Shown: positions 8,053 to 16,316 of the stretch, piece by piece
Layout: each line of letters opens with the position of its first letter
How positions within the stretch are numbered: the stretch's first letter is position 1
Assembly: GCF_018617395.1 (NCBI RefSeq)
Contig: NZ_JACSKC010000001.1
Location: 372,001 to 436,000 of the forward strand
Source: Exiguobacterium sp. s48
GTDB taxonomy: Bacteria > Bacillota > Bacilli > Exiguobacteriales > Exiguobacteriaceae
Direction of reading: 5' to 3'
Length of the DNA stretch: 64,000 nt
Program-made: the position numbers and the translations under genes
Notes under the pieces: generated by a model
What the model saw: only the letters and a program-made list of their open reading frames with translations
What the model was told of the DNA's origin: nothing
The model's database searches: none

Positions 8053-8518
8053 ATTGACCGCTGAGCACAGTGATGTGATTCACTTGGCGGATAATCTGAT
8101 TGTCGTACAGGACATAGACAGGACCATCCGTGAGCACCTTTCCGTCTTTTGAGAATTGTAAATAGACGCGAGATGCATCATGGAGTGGAATCGTCAACAC
8201 GGTCTCCCCGTAAAAGCGGATATGCGTCGCCAAATCAACTGGTTCGGCATTATTTATAAATGGTGCGAGCGGCATTGCGAACGAATCACGTAGCGCCGCG
8301 TCCTTGTCTTGTCGAGACATCGGTTTATTATGGTCGATTCTAGTCCCTTGTGTCAGCCCATCATCCCATGCTTTCCCCATTTTTGCATAGTAGGCCTCTT
8401 GGTCATTCTCTGCCACCGCGTCCAATTCTTCAATTTTTCGTTTCCGATCATCAAAAATCCATACGGTCGGGTCGATCGTTAAAGGATGTCGAACCGATCC
8501 GTCTAGCGGAAAAATCAT
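8051..8518 (-). CDS. Conserved protein of unknown function
   Basis: 155 residues starting MIFPLDGSVRHP at 8518. The start was chosen because AAGGGGGAT lies 8 bases upstream; more upstream in-frame Met codons fall in the promoter. Features are VWIFDDRKR (about 16-24), an acidic central helix, FAMPLAPFINNAEPVDL and DGPVYVLYD. I recall related Bacillaceae proteins with the DPxVWIFDDRK and GMPxxPFxxNAEP blocks, sometimes labelled peptidyl-prolyl isomerase without clear basis; I cannot confirm that label. No signal peptide or membrane segment. It is transcribed alone, divergent from ylaN, and has its own TATAAT box and terminator. Confidence 0.8.
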   Translation of the reverse strand: MIFPLDGSVRHPLTIDPTVWIFDDRKRKIEELDAVAENDQEAYYAKMGKAWDDGLTQGTRIDHNKPMSRQDKDAALRDSFAMPLAPFINNAEPVDLATHIRFYGETVLTIPLHDASRVYLQFSKDGKVLTDGPVYVLYDNQIIRQVNHITVLSGQ

Positions 8519-8552
8519 GCTAATATCCCCCTTCATACACATTACACATTTC

Positions 8553-8558
8553 ATTATA
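8553..8558 (-). promoter_or_regulatory. -10 element of the unknown 155-residue gene
   Basis: A perfect TATAAT on the reverse strand, about 35 bases upstream of the ATG. No strong -35 hexamer is visible. Confidence 0.5.
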
Positions 8559-8608
8559 GCGCTCTTTCTCTTAAAATGGAAAAGAGGAAGAATGTCGCAA
8601 TCATCCAT

Positions 8609-8645
8609 ACTGTACATTGAATTATGATGAAAGATAATGTACAGT
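8609..8645. repeat. Perfect 10-bp inverted repeat upstream of ylaN
   Basis: Arms ACTGTACATT (8609-8618) and AATGTACAGT (8636-8645) are exact reverse complements separated by 17 AT-rich bases. Each arm contains the palindrome TGTACA. It lies 46 bases before the ylaN start codon, in the divergent control region, and may be an operator or a leader hairpin. Confidence 0.6.
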
Positions 8646-8690
8646 TGAGTTATGACAAACAGTCTGTCATCGTACGGAGGAGGGGTCGTA

Positions 8691-8969
8691 GTGGCGACAA
8701 ATTTGGCTGCAATCCAACGGGAGCAAGCGCTTCAGTTACTCGAGGCGGATGCTGAAAAAATCCGTTGTCTGATTGAAGTGCAGTTAGAAAACCTTAAAAT
8801 GCCGAAGTGCCCGCTTTATGAAGAGGTGCTTGATACACATATGTTTGGACTATCGCGCCAAATTGATTTTGCGGTTCGTCTTGGACTCATTTCAGACATT
8901 GAAGGTAAAGGACTGCTCGATTCATTGGAACAAAAGTTATCTGCCTTGGCAGAAGCTTCAGAATTATGA
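8691..8969 (+). CDS. ylaN: YlaN (UPF0358), iron-responsive Fur-interacting protein
   Basis: A 92-residue, mostly helical acidic protein. I start it at the GTG at 8691 because GGAGGAGGG lies 6 bases upstream; the frame remains open 13 codons further, but without a ribosome-binding site. The length matches B. subtilis YlaN (about 93). Conserved text includes [28 protein letters not shown]. YlaN homologues in B. subtilis and S. aureus have been linked to iron homeostasis, with Fe(II) binding and relief of Fur repression described; the role here is inferred from that. It sits directly before ftsW, as in Bacillus, with a terminator between. Confidence 0.88.
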   Translation: MATNLAAIQREQALQLLEADAEKIRCLIEVQLENLKMPKCPLYEEVLDTHMFGLSRQIDFAVRLGLISDIEGKGLLDSLEQKLSALAEASEL

Positions 8970-8974
8970 ACCTT

Positions 8975-9016
8975 ATACTCAAACTGTGCAAGTGGCGCTG
9001 TTTGAGTATTTTTTTA
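8975..9016 (+). terminator. Terminator of ylaN
   Basis: Ten-base-pair perfect stem ATACTCAAAC/GTTTGAGTAT with a 15-base loop and a run of seven T. Confidence 0.9.
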
Positions 9017-9055
9017 TAAAGGTTGTCGGATTGTTTTACATAAGGAAGTGAATAC

Positions 9056-10291
9056 ATGAAAACACGGTTTCGGTATTTTGATTTTGCGTTGTTTTTGTCA
9101 GTGCTTTTGCTCGTCGGACTGAGCTCGATTATGATTTATAGTGCGAGCGTATGGAATCGTGGGGATTACGCGAATAACAGTTTGTTTTATCGCCAGCTCG
9201 TCTATGTCGGAATTGGGATTTTTGTTTACTTGATTGCCTCGCTGTTCCGTTATGAGATGTTTCGGAAAAAAGGACTTCGTCTCAGTCTCTATGCGTTATC
9301 CGTCATTTTACTGTTCGTCACGTGGGCCATGCCTCCGTTAAACGGGGCGCGCGCTTGGCTCATCGTCGGTGGATTCACGATTCAGCCGGTCGAGATTGCG
9401 AAGTTCGTTCTGATCATCTTGCTAGCGAACTACTATCATGAATTATGGAATAACGAGTTAAAAGGGCTTCCTGGTCGTCTCGCTCGGGCCGCCATCACGA
9501 AAAAAGGATGGCGTGCTCAAATCGGGGCCTTCTTCTTAGTACCGGTTCTCTTTTACTTTTCGTTATATGCCATCGCCATCAATGGGCAGCCGGATATGGG
9601 AGGGTTATTCGTCCTCGGGTCCATCATGCTTCTCATGTGGTTCGGTGTTGGGGCTCCACTTCGCATCATGATACCAGGAATATTAGCTGGGGTCGGCGCT
9701 GTCTTCTTGTTGTTTACGACTATCTTTTCAGAAAATCAACGGAGCCGGATCGAGGTCGTATTTAATCCGTTCATGGACCCGGAAGGTTACGGGCACCAAT
9801 TGCTCATGTCCATCATCTCCATCGTACATGGTGGGTTGACTGGTGTCGGACTCGGGAACAGTTTTCAAAAGTATGGGTATTTACCAGAACCTGAAACCGA
9901 CTATATCATGTCGATTATTGCTGAAGAGTTAGGGTTCTTCGGTGTGCTGACGGTTTTGGTACTGCTCTTCTTCATCGCGTTTCGCGCGATTCATATCGCC
10001 AATCATGCGGATAGTCATTTTGCGATGTTCGTGTCGTTTGGGATTGCATCACAAATTATTATTCAAACGGCCATCAATATCGGGGCGATGTCCGGTTGGT
10101 TCCCAGGGACAGGGGTAACCTTGCCACTGGTCAGTTATGGGGGAACATCGCTCATCATGATGATGGGTGTACTCGGTGTGCTTAGTAGCATCTCGATGCG
10201 TAACCGTCATCGAGAAGCGACACGACGAGAAGAAATTCGGGTGAAGTCGGAAGAAAACGTTCAACGTTCGTCACTTCACGTTGTCAGGTAA
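9056..10291 (+). CDS. ftsW: Septal peptidoglycan glycosyltransferase FtsW
   Basis: A 411-residue SEDS-family polytopic membrane protein (about ten segments) that polymerises lipid II at the division septum with its partner class B penicillin-binding protein. Hallmarks are NGARAWLIVGGFTIQPVEIAK (residues 96-116), the conserved acidic PEPETDYIMS (D282) and the C-terminal LVSYGGTSLIMMM. The tail after the last segment is basic and polar. AAGGAAGTG precedes the ATG. As in B. subtilis (ylaO/ftsW next to pycA), ftsW is outside the main division cluster; its likely partner PBP2B is encoded at 34334. No clear promoter was found in the short gap after the ylaN terminator. Confidence 0.93.
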   Translation: MKTRFRYFDFALFLSVLLLVGLSSIMIYSASVWNRGDYANNSLFYRQLVYVGIGIFVYLIASLFRYEMFRKKGLRLSLYALSVILLFVTWAMPPLNGARAWLIVGGFTIQPVEIAKFVLIILLANYYHELWNNELKGLPGRLARAAITKKGWRAQIGAFFLVPVLFYFSLYAIAINGQPDMGGLFVLGSIMLLMWFGVGAPLRIMIPGILAGVGAVFLLFTTIFSENQRSRIEVVFNPFMDPEGYGHQLLMSIISIVHGGLTGVGLGNSFQKYGYLPEPETDYIMSIIAEELGFFGVLTVLVLLFFIAFRAIHIANHADSHFAMFVSFGIASQIIIQTAINIGAMSGWFPGTGVTLPLVSYGGTSLIMMMGVLGVLSSISMRNRHREATRREEIRVKSEENVQRSSLHVVR

Positions 10292-10327
10292 GAAAATAAC
10301 CAAACTTTATTAACGGGGGGATTTCAT

Positions 10328-13300
10328 TTGAAACCAATTAAAAAGTTACTTGTTGCAAACCGTGGGGAAATTGCCATTCGCGTATTTCGAGCGGCGACAG
10401 AGTTAGGCATTCGAACGGTAGCTGTCTATTCACAGGAAGATAGCGGTTCATTACATCGCTTTAAAGCGGATGAGGCCTACTTGATCGGTGTAGATAAAAA
10501 ACCGATCGATGCATACCTCGATATTGAAGACGTGATCCGAATCGCTAAGGAGTCAGGCAGTGATGCGATTCACCCGGGATACGGATTCCTTTCAGAAAAC
10601 ATCGAGCTTGCAAAACGTTGCCGTGAAGAAGGAATTATCTTTGTTGGTCCTCATGAATCCCATTTGCATGCGTTTGGAGATAAAGTCCGTGCACGTCAAA
10701 GCGCCATTTCCGCTGGACTTCCTGTTATCCCAGGTTCAGATGGACCACTCACATCGTATGAGGATGCTGAAGCATTTGCCAAAGAGCACGGGTTCCCGCT
10801 CATGGTCAAAGCATCGATGGGTGGCGGAGGTCGCGGGATGCGTGTCATTCGGACGGAAGCGGAAATGAAAGACTTAATCGAACGCGCGAAGTCAGAAGCG
10901 AAACAGGCGTTTGGTTCTGACGAAGTGTACATAGAAAAACTCGTCGAACGTCCAAAGCACATTGAAGTGCAAATCCTAGGGGATGAGCATGGTCACATCG
11001 TTCACTTGTTCGAGCGTGACTGTTCAGTTCAGCGCCGTCACCAAAAAGTTGTCGAAGTGGCACCGTGTGTGACCTTATCTGATGCATCACGTCAAAAGAT
11101 TTGTGATGCGGCGGTCCAACTCATGCGACACGTCGGATACGTTAACGCCGGTACAGTCGAATTCTTGGTGACCGAGGACGAGTCGTTCTACTTCATTGAG
11201 GTCAACCCGCGCATTCAAGTCGAACATACGATCACAGAGATGGTGACAGGGTTTGACATCGTTCAAACACAATTGATGATCGCGCAAGGTGAATCGCTCC
11301 ACGGCGATATGATTCAAATGCCAAAGCAAGAAGAGATCAAACTTCTCGGTTATGCCATTCAATCACGTGTGACGTCTGAAGACCCAGGAAACAACTTCAT
11401 GCCGGATACAGGTAAAATCATGGCTTACCGTTCTCCAGGTGGCTTTGGTGTTCGTCTTGACGGCGGAAACGCATATGTCGGTGCAGAGATTTCACCGTAC
11501 TACGATTCGCTTCTCGTGAAACTGTCGACACACGGCATGACGTTCGAGCAAGCCGCTTCGAAAATGGTTCGAAACTTGAACGAGTTCCGGATTCGTGGAA
11601 TCAAGACGAACATTCCGTTCTTGATCAACGTAATGAAACATCCGAACTTCATCAATGGGGACTACAACACGTCGTTTATCGATGAGACACCAGAACTGTT
11701 CGTCTTCCCGAAACGAAAAGACCGTGGGACGAAATTGTTGAACTATATCGGTGATGTGACGGTGAACGGATTCCCGGGTGTCGGTCTGAAAGACAAGCCG
11801 ATCAGCCGCTCGGTGCGAATCCCACATGATCTTCCGTCTGAAGCAAAACCAGGGACGAAGCAAATCCTGACGGAACTCGGACCGGACGGCCTTGCCGACT
11901 GGATCAAACGTCAACCGGAACTATTGTTGACGGACACGACGATGCGAGATGCGCATCAGTCCTTACTCGCGACGCGTATGCGGACGCAGGACATCCTAAA
12001 CATCGCCGAACCGACAAGTAAACTCATGCCAGAATTGTTCTCGGTCGAGGCATGGGGCGGAGCGACGTTCGATGTCGCTTATCGTTTCTTGTCAGAAGAT
12101 CCATGGGTACGTCTAATGAAGCTTCGTGAGAAGATGCCGAACGTCTTGATTCAAATGCTGCTCCGCGGTGCGAATGCGGTCGGATACAAAAACTATGCGG
12201 ACAACGTCATTGAGAAGTTTGTCCATGAAGCAGCGTATGCAGGAGTCGACGTGTTCCGAATCTTTGACAGTCTCAACAACCTAGAATCGATTCAATTGGC
12301 AATCGATGCGACACTTCCGACTGGAAAAGTGGCGGAGGCAGCCATCTGTTATACGGGAGACTTGTATGATGGCAACCGTCCGAAGTACCACCTTCCGTAT
12401 TACATCGACCTCGCGAAGAAACTTGAGGCGAGTGGTGCACATATCTTGGCAATCAAGGACATGGCAGGTCTATTGAAGCCGGAATCGGCCTATGCACTCG
12501 TATCGGCATTGAAAGATGCCGTCGATTTACCAATTCATTTGCATACGCATGATGCCTCTGGGAACGGGATCTTCACATATGCTCGTGCAACAGATGCCGG
12601 TGTCGACATTGTTGACGTTGCCGCAAGTTCCATGTCCGGAATGACTTCGCAACCTTCGGGCGGAAGCTTAGTGTATGCACTCAACCATCACGAGCGTCAA
12701 CCGAAGATCGATCCGAAGCAATATGAAGTGATCAGTGATTATTGGCAAGACGTTCGTCACAACTATGAACCGTTCGAGAGCGATATGCGTGCTCCGCATC
12801 CGTCTGTTTATGAGCACGAGATGCCAGGTGGTCAATACTCGAACCTTCAACAACAAGCGAAAGCGGTCGGTCTCGGTGATCGTTGGGGAGAAGTTAAAGC
12901 GATGTACGCCCGAGTCAATATGTTGTTCGGAGATATCGTCAAGGTTACTCCTTCTTCAAAAGTTGTAGGGGACATGGCGCTCTTTATGGTGCAACACAAC
13001 TTATCGGAAGAAGATGTGATGACGCGTGGTCATCAACTGGACTTCCCAGACTCAGTCGTGGAAATGATGCGCGGGGAGCTTGGGACACCTCCTGGAGGCT
13101 TCCCGAAAGATGTTCAACAAGTCATCTTAAAAGGCGAGGAACCATTGAATGTTCGTCCTGGTAAACTGATCAAACCATATGACTTTGAATCGTCTCGGGA
13201 AGAGTTGTTTAAGAAATTCGAACGACCGGTCACCGATTTTGAACTTCTCGCCCATGCCCTTTATCCGAAGGTATATGAGGACTATGTCAAACATACGACG

Positions 13301-13762
13301 ACGTATGGGGACGTATCCGTACTCGACACGTTAACGTTCTTCTATGGACTAAATGTAGGAGAGACCATCCAAGTCGAAATCGAGACAGGGAAAACGTTAA
13401 TCATCAAACTCGTTCAAGTGAGTGCGCCAAACGAGGATGGCATCCGTCTTGTCTCGTATGAGATGAACGGGGTTCCGCGTGAAATCGAGATTAAAGACGT
13501 GAACGTCAAATCGGCAACGACAAGCCGTCCGAAAGTGGACCGTTCGAACGTGAAACAAGTCGGCGCCTCAATGCCGGGGTCTGTTTTGAAGGTATTGGTC
13601 GAACCAGGTAGTCGCGTACATCGTGGAGAGCAGTTGCTCGTCACGGAAGCCATGAAAATGGAGACGACGATTCAAGCGGCACAAGATGGTGAAATTAAAG
13701 CCATTCATATTAAAGAAGGCGACACAATACAAAGTGACGACTTGTTGATTGAATTTGTATAA
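10328..13762 (+). CDS. pyc: Pyruvate carboxylase
   Basis: A 1144-residue single-chain biotin enzyme that carboxylates pyruvate to oxaloacetate to refill the TCA cycle. Domain order: biotin carboxylase (about 1-455) with ATP-grasp loop GGGGRGM (165-171); carboxyltransferase with TDTTMRDAHQS (535-545) carrying the metal and substrate region; allosteric linker; C-terminal biotinyl domain with EAMKME, the biotinylated Lys at 1110. Full length for the family. The start is a TTG at 10328 with GGGGGGA about 8 bases upstream; the LLVANRGEIAIRVFRA motif begins at residue 8, which agrees. It follows ftsW by 36 bases, as in B. subtilis. Confidence 0.97.
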   Translation: MKPIKKLLVANRGEIAIRVFRAATELGIRTVAVYSQEDSGSLHRFKADEAYLIGVDKKPIDAYLDIEDVIRIAKESGSDAIHPGYGFLSENIELAKRCREEGIIFVGPHESHLHAFGDKVRARQSAISAGLPVIPGSDGPLTSYEDAEAFAKEHGFPLMVKASMGGGGRGMRVIRTEAEMKDLIERAKSEAKQAFGSDEVYIEKLVERPKHIEVQILGDEHGHIVHLFERDCSVQRRHQKVVEVAPCVTLSDASRQKICDAAVQLMRHVGYVNAGTVEFLVTEDESFYFIEVNPRIQVEHTITEMVTGFDIVQTQLMIAQGESLHGDMIQMPKQEEIKLLGYAIQSRVTSEDPGNNFMPDTGKIMAYRSPGGFGVRLDGGNAYVGAEISPYYDSLLVKLSTHGMTFEQAASKMVRNLNEFRIRGIKTNIPFLINVMKHPNFINGDYNTSFIDETPELFVFPKRKDRGTKLLNYIGDVTVNGFPGVGLKDKPISRSVRIPHDLPSEAKPGTKQILTELGPDGLADWIKRQPELLLTDTTMRDAHQSLLATRMRTQDILNIAEPTSKLMPELFSVEAWGGATFDVAYRFLSEDPWVRLMKLREKMPNVLIQMLLRGANAVGYKNYADNVIEKFVHEAAYAGVDVFRIFDSLNNLESIQLAIDATLPTGKVAEAAICYTGDLYDGNRPKYHLPYYIDLAKKLEASGAHILAIKDMAGLLKPESAYALVSALKDAVDLPIHLHTHDASGNGIFTYARATDAGVDIVDVAASSMSGMTSQPSGGSLVYALNHHERQPKIDPKQYEVISDYWQDVRHNYEPFESDMRAPHPSVYEHEMPGGQYSNLQQQAKAVGLGDRWGEVKAMYARVNMLFGDIVKVTPSSKVVGDMALFMVQHNLSEEDVMTRGHQLDFPDSVVEMMRGELGTPPGGFPKDVQQVILKGEEPLNVRPGKLIKPYDFESSREELFKKFERPVTDFELLAHALYPKVYEDYVKHTTTYGDVSVLDTLTFFYGLNVGETIQVEIETGKTLIIKLVQVSAPNEDGIRLVSYEMNGVPREIEIKDVNVKSATTSRPKVDRSNVKQVGASMPGSVLKVLVEPGSRVHRGEQLLVTEAMKMETTIQAAQDGEIKAIHIKEGDTIQSDDLLIEFV

Positions 13763-13763
13763 T
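13734..13763 (+). promoter_or_regulatory. Possible promoter of the photolyase gene inside the pyc 3' end
   Basis: GTGACG (13734-13739), an 18-base spacer and a perfect TATAAT (13758-13763) that overlaps the pyc stop codon. Transcription would begin near 13770, inside the 5' arm of the pyc terminator, so the photolyase transcript would lack the full hairpin. Inference from sequence only. Confidence 0.45.
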
Positions 13764-13767
13764 CAAA

Positions 13768-13796
13768 AGAAGCATAGTTCGCTATGCTTCTTTTTT
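13768..13796 (+). terminator. Terminator of pyc
   Basis: Ten-base-pair stem AGAAGCATAG/CTATGCTTCT with a TTCG loop and a T-run. It ends only 20 bases before the photolyase start. Confidence 0.88.
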
Positions 13797-13815
13797 GTAG
13801 ATGGGAGTGGGAATG

Positions 13816-15168
13816 ATGAAACGAGTATGTTGGTTTCGATCGGATTTCAGATTGACCGATAATCATATGCTTCACCGGGCGCTGAACGATATGGAGGATG
13901 GGGATGACCTCGCTTTCGTCTTTTGGCTAAATCCGAAATACTGCGATCCGTTTGAAGTGCGTCACGATTATTTCTTCTCGACGATGCGGACGTTTATGGA
14001 TGATTTAGAGTCGAAAGGATTAGGGCTTCGAGTGCTTGTCGCGGAAACAGAGAACGATTTCGTGAAACAGCTCGGAGAGATGGATGTGCTTTACTTCAAT
14101 GCGGAGTATGTGGAACCGTTCAAGCAACGAGACGATCGTGTCATCGAAGCTCTTAGTGAAGAGGTGAAAGTCGTACGACTCCTTGATCGACATCTGTTTC
14201 ATCCCGATGCGTTTCGAACGAAGAGCGGGGATCCGTATAAAGTGTTCACCCCGTTCAAAAAAGCAGCTTATGCCGAACAACCGCCAAAACCGTATGATGT
14301 TGATGTCGACCGTTTAAAGCATTTCATCAGCTCAGAAAATGAGCAACCGAGTGAGCTGAAAGACTTGTTCAAACGCTGTGAGCGAGAATGGAAAGGGTTA
14401 GGGGAGACCGAGGCGAAGAAACGGTTGACCCGTTTCGTCAATGATCGCATGGTCGACTATGACGAAAAGCGTGACATTCCGAGCATCGCTGGGACGAGTC
14501 GATTATCTCCATACTTACGAACCGGGGTGTTATCGATTCGTACCATCACCGAGCAGGTACTGTCCGCGAGACAATCAAAAGGACGCGACACGTATTACGA
14601 TGAATTGTTGTGGCGTGAATTTTACTATATGGTGATGGCGAAGTTCGACGGATTGAAAGACAATCCGTTCAATGAAAAATACAAAGCGCTTGAATGGGAA
14701 GACGATGAGGCGCAGTTTGAGAAATGGTGTAATGGAGAGACCGGCTATCCGATCGTTGACGCGGCGATGCGTCAGTTGAATGAGACGGGTTGGATGCACA
14801 ACCGCCTGCGGATGATTGTTGCATCGTTCTTGACGAAACATCTCCTTCTTGACTGGCGAAAAGGAGAGCGCTATTTCGAACGGAAATTGATTGATTACGA
14901 GGCGTCATCGAATATTGGTGGGTGGCAATGGGCAGCCTCGGTCGGGACGGATGCTGTTCCATATTTCCGCATTTTCAATCCGACGACACAATCCGAACGA
15001 TTTGACCCTGACGGAACGTTCATCCGGAAGTATGTGCCGGAGCTGAAACATGTGACGGACAAATCGATACACTTTCCGGACCCGGCAGAGCGAGAAGATT
15101 ATGCGATGCCGATTGTCGATCATAAAGAAGCGAGAGAACGAGCCCTCGAACGATTTAAAGAATTGTAA
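13816..15168 (+). CDS. phr: Deoxyribodipyrimidine photolyase (cryptochrome/photolyase family)
   Basis: About 450 residues. The N-terminal Rossmann-type antenna domain opens with VCWFRSDFRLTDN. The C-terminal FAD-binding helical domain has TSRLSPYLRTGVLS, ELLWREFYY, GYPIVDAAMRQL, GWMHNRLRM and the block around NIGGWQWAASVGTD, all typical of class I CPD photolyases that split UV-induced cyclobutane dimers with blue light. Three candidate starts exist (13801, 13813, 13816); GGGAG at 13803-13807 spaces best to 13816, and WFRSDFRL then starts at about residue 5. The gene sits directly behind the pyc terminator, is not a usual neighbour of pyc in Bacillus, and ends in a large palindromic terminator. 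Confidence 0.93.
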   Translation: MKRVCWFRSDFRLTDNHMLHRALNDMEDGDDLAFVFWLNPKYCDPFEVRHDYFFSTMRTFMDDLESKGLGLRVLVAETENDFVKQLGEMDVLYFNAEYVEPFKQRDDRVIEALSEEVKVVRLLDRHLFHPDAFRTKSGDPYKVFTPFKKAAYAEQPPKPYDVDVDRLKHFISSENEQPSELKDLFKRCEREWKGLGETEAKKRLTRFVNDRMVDYDEKRDIPSIAGTSRLSPYLRTGVLSIRTITEQVLSARQSKGRDTYYDELLWREFYYMVMAKFDGLKDNPFNEKYKALEWEDDEAQFEKWCNGETGYPIVDAAMRQLNETGWMHNRLRMIVASFLTKHLLLDWRKGERYFERKLIDYEASSNIGGWQWAASVGTDAVPYFRIFNPTTQSERFDPDGTFIRKYVPELKHVTDKSIHFPDPAEREDYAMPIVDHKEARERALERFKEL

Positions 15169-15198
15169 ACAAAAAAGCGCCGCGGCGCTTTTTTGTTT
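15167..15198. terminator. Perfect 32-base palindromic bidirectional terminator
   Basis: A perfectly self-complementary 32-base sequence with GCGCCGCGGCGC at its centre, flanked by A6 and T6. It serves the photolyase on the forward strand and ctaA on the reverse strand; the photolyase stop codon overlaps its first two bases. Confidence 0.92.
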
Positions 15199-15200
15199 GG

Positions 15201-16106
15201 TCATCCGTTCATGTTGTTGAGTTGTGTCCCATCTTGTCGTGCTGTCGATCGGTATGCGTGATAAGAAAGATAAGCGAGGATACCGAAGTAGCAAGTGATT
15301 AAGAATGCGTGAAGGAGTGGCACATATGTGGCGTGTCCACCGAGAACGATCCAAGCACCTGTTCCGACTTGAAGCAGAATGAAGAAGAGAGAAGCCGTCA
15401 TGCCTCGTTCGATTAATCGGTTCGCCTCTTTTCGTGACAAGTAAAGAACATATAGCGTATACAAAACGAGTATACCCGCCATAATCCGATGCCCCATTTG
15501 CACGTAAGATTCAAACGTCCATACACTTTGTTCACAGATTGGCCAACCGACACAAGCGTAAGTGGCACCGAGATGTCGGACGTAGGCTCCTGTGTATACG
15601 ACGACCATCGTGTAGAGGGAGAGACCATATAAGTGGGACCGCAATCGGTTCGATACCAACTTATGTTCTCGGTCACCTTCGAATAAGAGAATGGTCAAAA
15701 CCAAGAGAGAAGCGAATGAAACGAGAGAAATTCCGAAGTGCAGTGCCAAAATGGCGTCTGATTGTTGCCAAATGACAGCGCCTGCTCCGATGATTGACTG
15801 GATGAGCATGAAGATGAATGCGAGAAACGCAAAGATTTTCACATCGACCCGATGTTTGACCGCGATGAACGTCCAAATCGCGAGTGCGATGATGAGGAGT
15901 CCTTCAACACCTGATACGACACGATGACTGTATTCGATCATCGTCTCGACACTAGGGTTGGTCGGGATCAATTTCCCATGGCAGAGTGGCCAGTCTGTTC
16001 CACAGCCATCTCCAGAGTCCGTCTTCGTCACGGTTCCACCCATGATGAGGACAAGCATCATCCCGAGGGTGACAAACCCTGAGAAAAACGCGAGTTTTTT
16101 ATGCAT
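15201..16106 (-). CDS. ctaA: Heme A synthase CtaA
   Basis: A 301-residue membrane protein with about eight hydrophobic segments. It oxidises the methyl group of heme O to give heme A for aa3/caa3 oxidases. The first extracellular loop has the redox Cys pair in CGTDWPLC (C35, C42), followed by the heme-ligand region EYSHR (H61). Further His lie in ALHFG, HLGA, QMGHRIMA and LLHAF. The ATG at 16106 is preceded by AGGTGG at a good distance. ctaA is divergent from ctaB, as in B. subtilis. A TATAAT box at 16180-16185 on the reverse strand is its likely -10. Confidence 0.95.
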   Translation of the reverse strand: MHKKLAFFSGFVTLGMMLVLIMGGTVTKTDSGDGCGTDWPLCHGKLIPTNPSVETMIEYSHRVVSGVEGLLIIALAIWTFIAVKHRVDVKIFAFLAFIFMLIQSIIGAGAVIWQQSDAILALHFGISLVSFASLLVLTILLFEGDREHKLVSNRLRSHLYGLSLYTMVVVYTGAYVRHLGATYACVGWPICEQSVWTFESYVQMGHRIMAGILVLYTLYVLYLSRKEANRLIERGMTASLFFILLQVGTGAWIVLGGHATYVPLLHAFLITCYFGILAYLSYHAYRSTARQDGTQLNNMNG

Positions 16107-16219
16107 GCATTACCACCTGCTTCTAATCAAAATCCGATAAAAATGTACCTTGTTTATTTATATTTTTTTCGCCATACTTATTATACGGCTTTCCGTTCAA
16201 AAAACGAAATGGAAAAGCT

Positions 16220-16233
16220 TGCAATCGTTATCA
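16220..16233. promoter_or_regulatory. cre-like site (candidate CcpA operator)
   Basis: TGCAATCGTTATCA agrees with the Bacillus cre consensus TGNAARCGNWWWCA at all but one position (T instead of R at position 6). In B. subtilis ctaBCDEF is subject to CcpA-dependent glucose repression, which makes the site credible. It lies between the two divergent promoters. Confidence 0.5.
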
Positions 16234-16268
16234 AAAACGTTATTCTAATATTAGCAAAGCACATAAGG

Positions 16269-16284
16269 TGTGACAAATATCACA
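16269..16284. promoter_or_regulatory. FNR/Rex-type dyad TGTGA-N6-TCACA
   Basis: TGTGACAAATATCACA is a perfect five-base dyad with a six-base AT-rich centre. This is the form bound by CRP/FNR-family proteins and close to Rex sites. It ends three bases before the -35 hexamer of the putative ctaB promoter, a position suited to redox control of the oxidase genes. Confidence 0.55.
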
Positions 16285-16287
16285 CTA

Positions 16288-16316
16288 TTGACACAAAAAA
16301 CTCGCTATTTTACAAG
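16288..16316 (+). promoter_or_regulatory. Probable ctaB promoter
   Basis: Perfect -35 TTGACA (16288-16293), a 17-base spacer and a TACAAG -10 (16311-16316). The start site would lie near 16323, giving a leader of about 115 bases. Confidence 0.5.

Noticed and set aside
7673-8152. 159-residue forward frame over the 5' end of the mdtG-like gene and its control region
   Set aside because: No ribosome-binding site; it runs through the terminator and dyads, and the opposite strand has a strong MFS protein.
11492-11914. 140-residue open frame on the reverse strand inside pyc
   Set aside because: No ribosome-binding site; it lies wholly inside a conserved gene and is explained by codon bias of the sense strand.
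15167-15198. Large palindrome considered as a phage attachment or restriction-linked site
   Set aside because: Flanking A6/T6 and position between convergent stop codons fit a bidirectional terminator; no integrase nearby.
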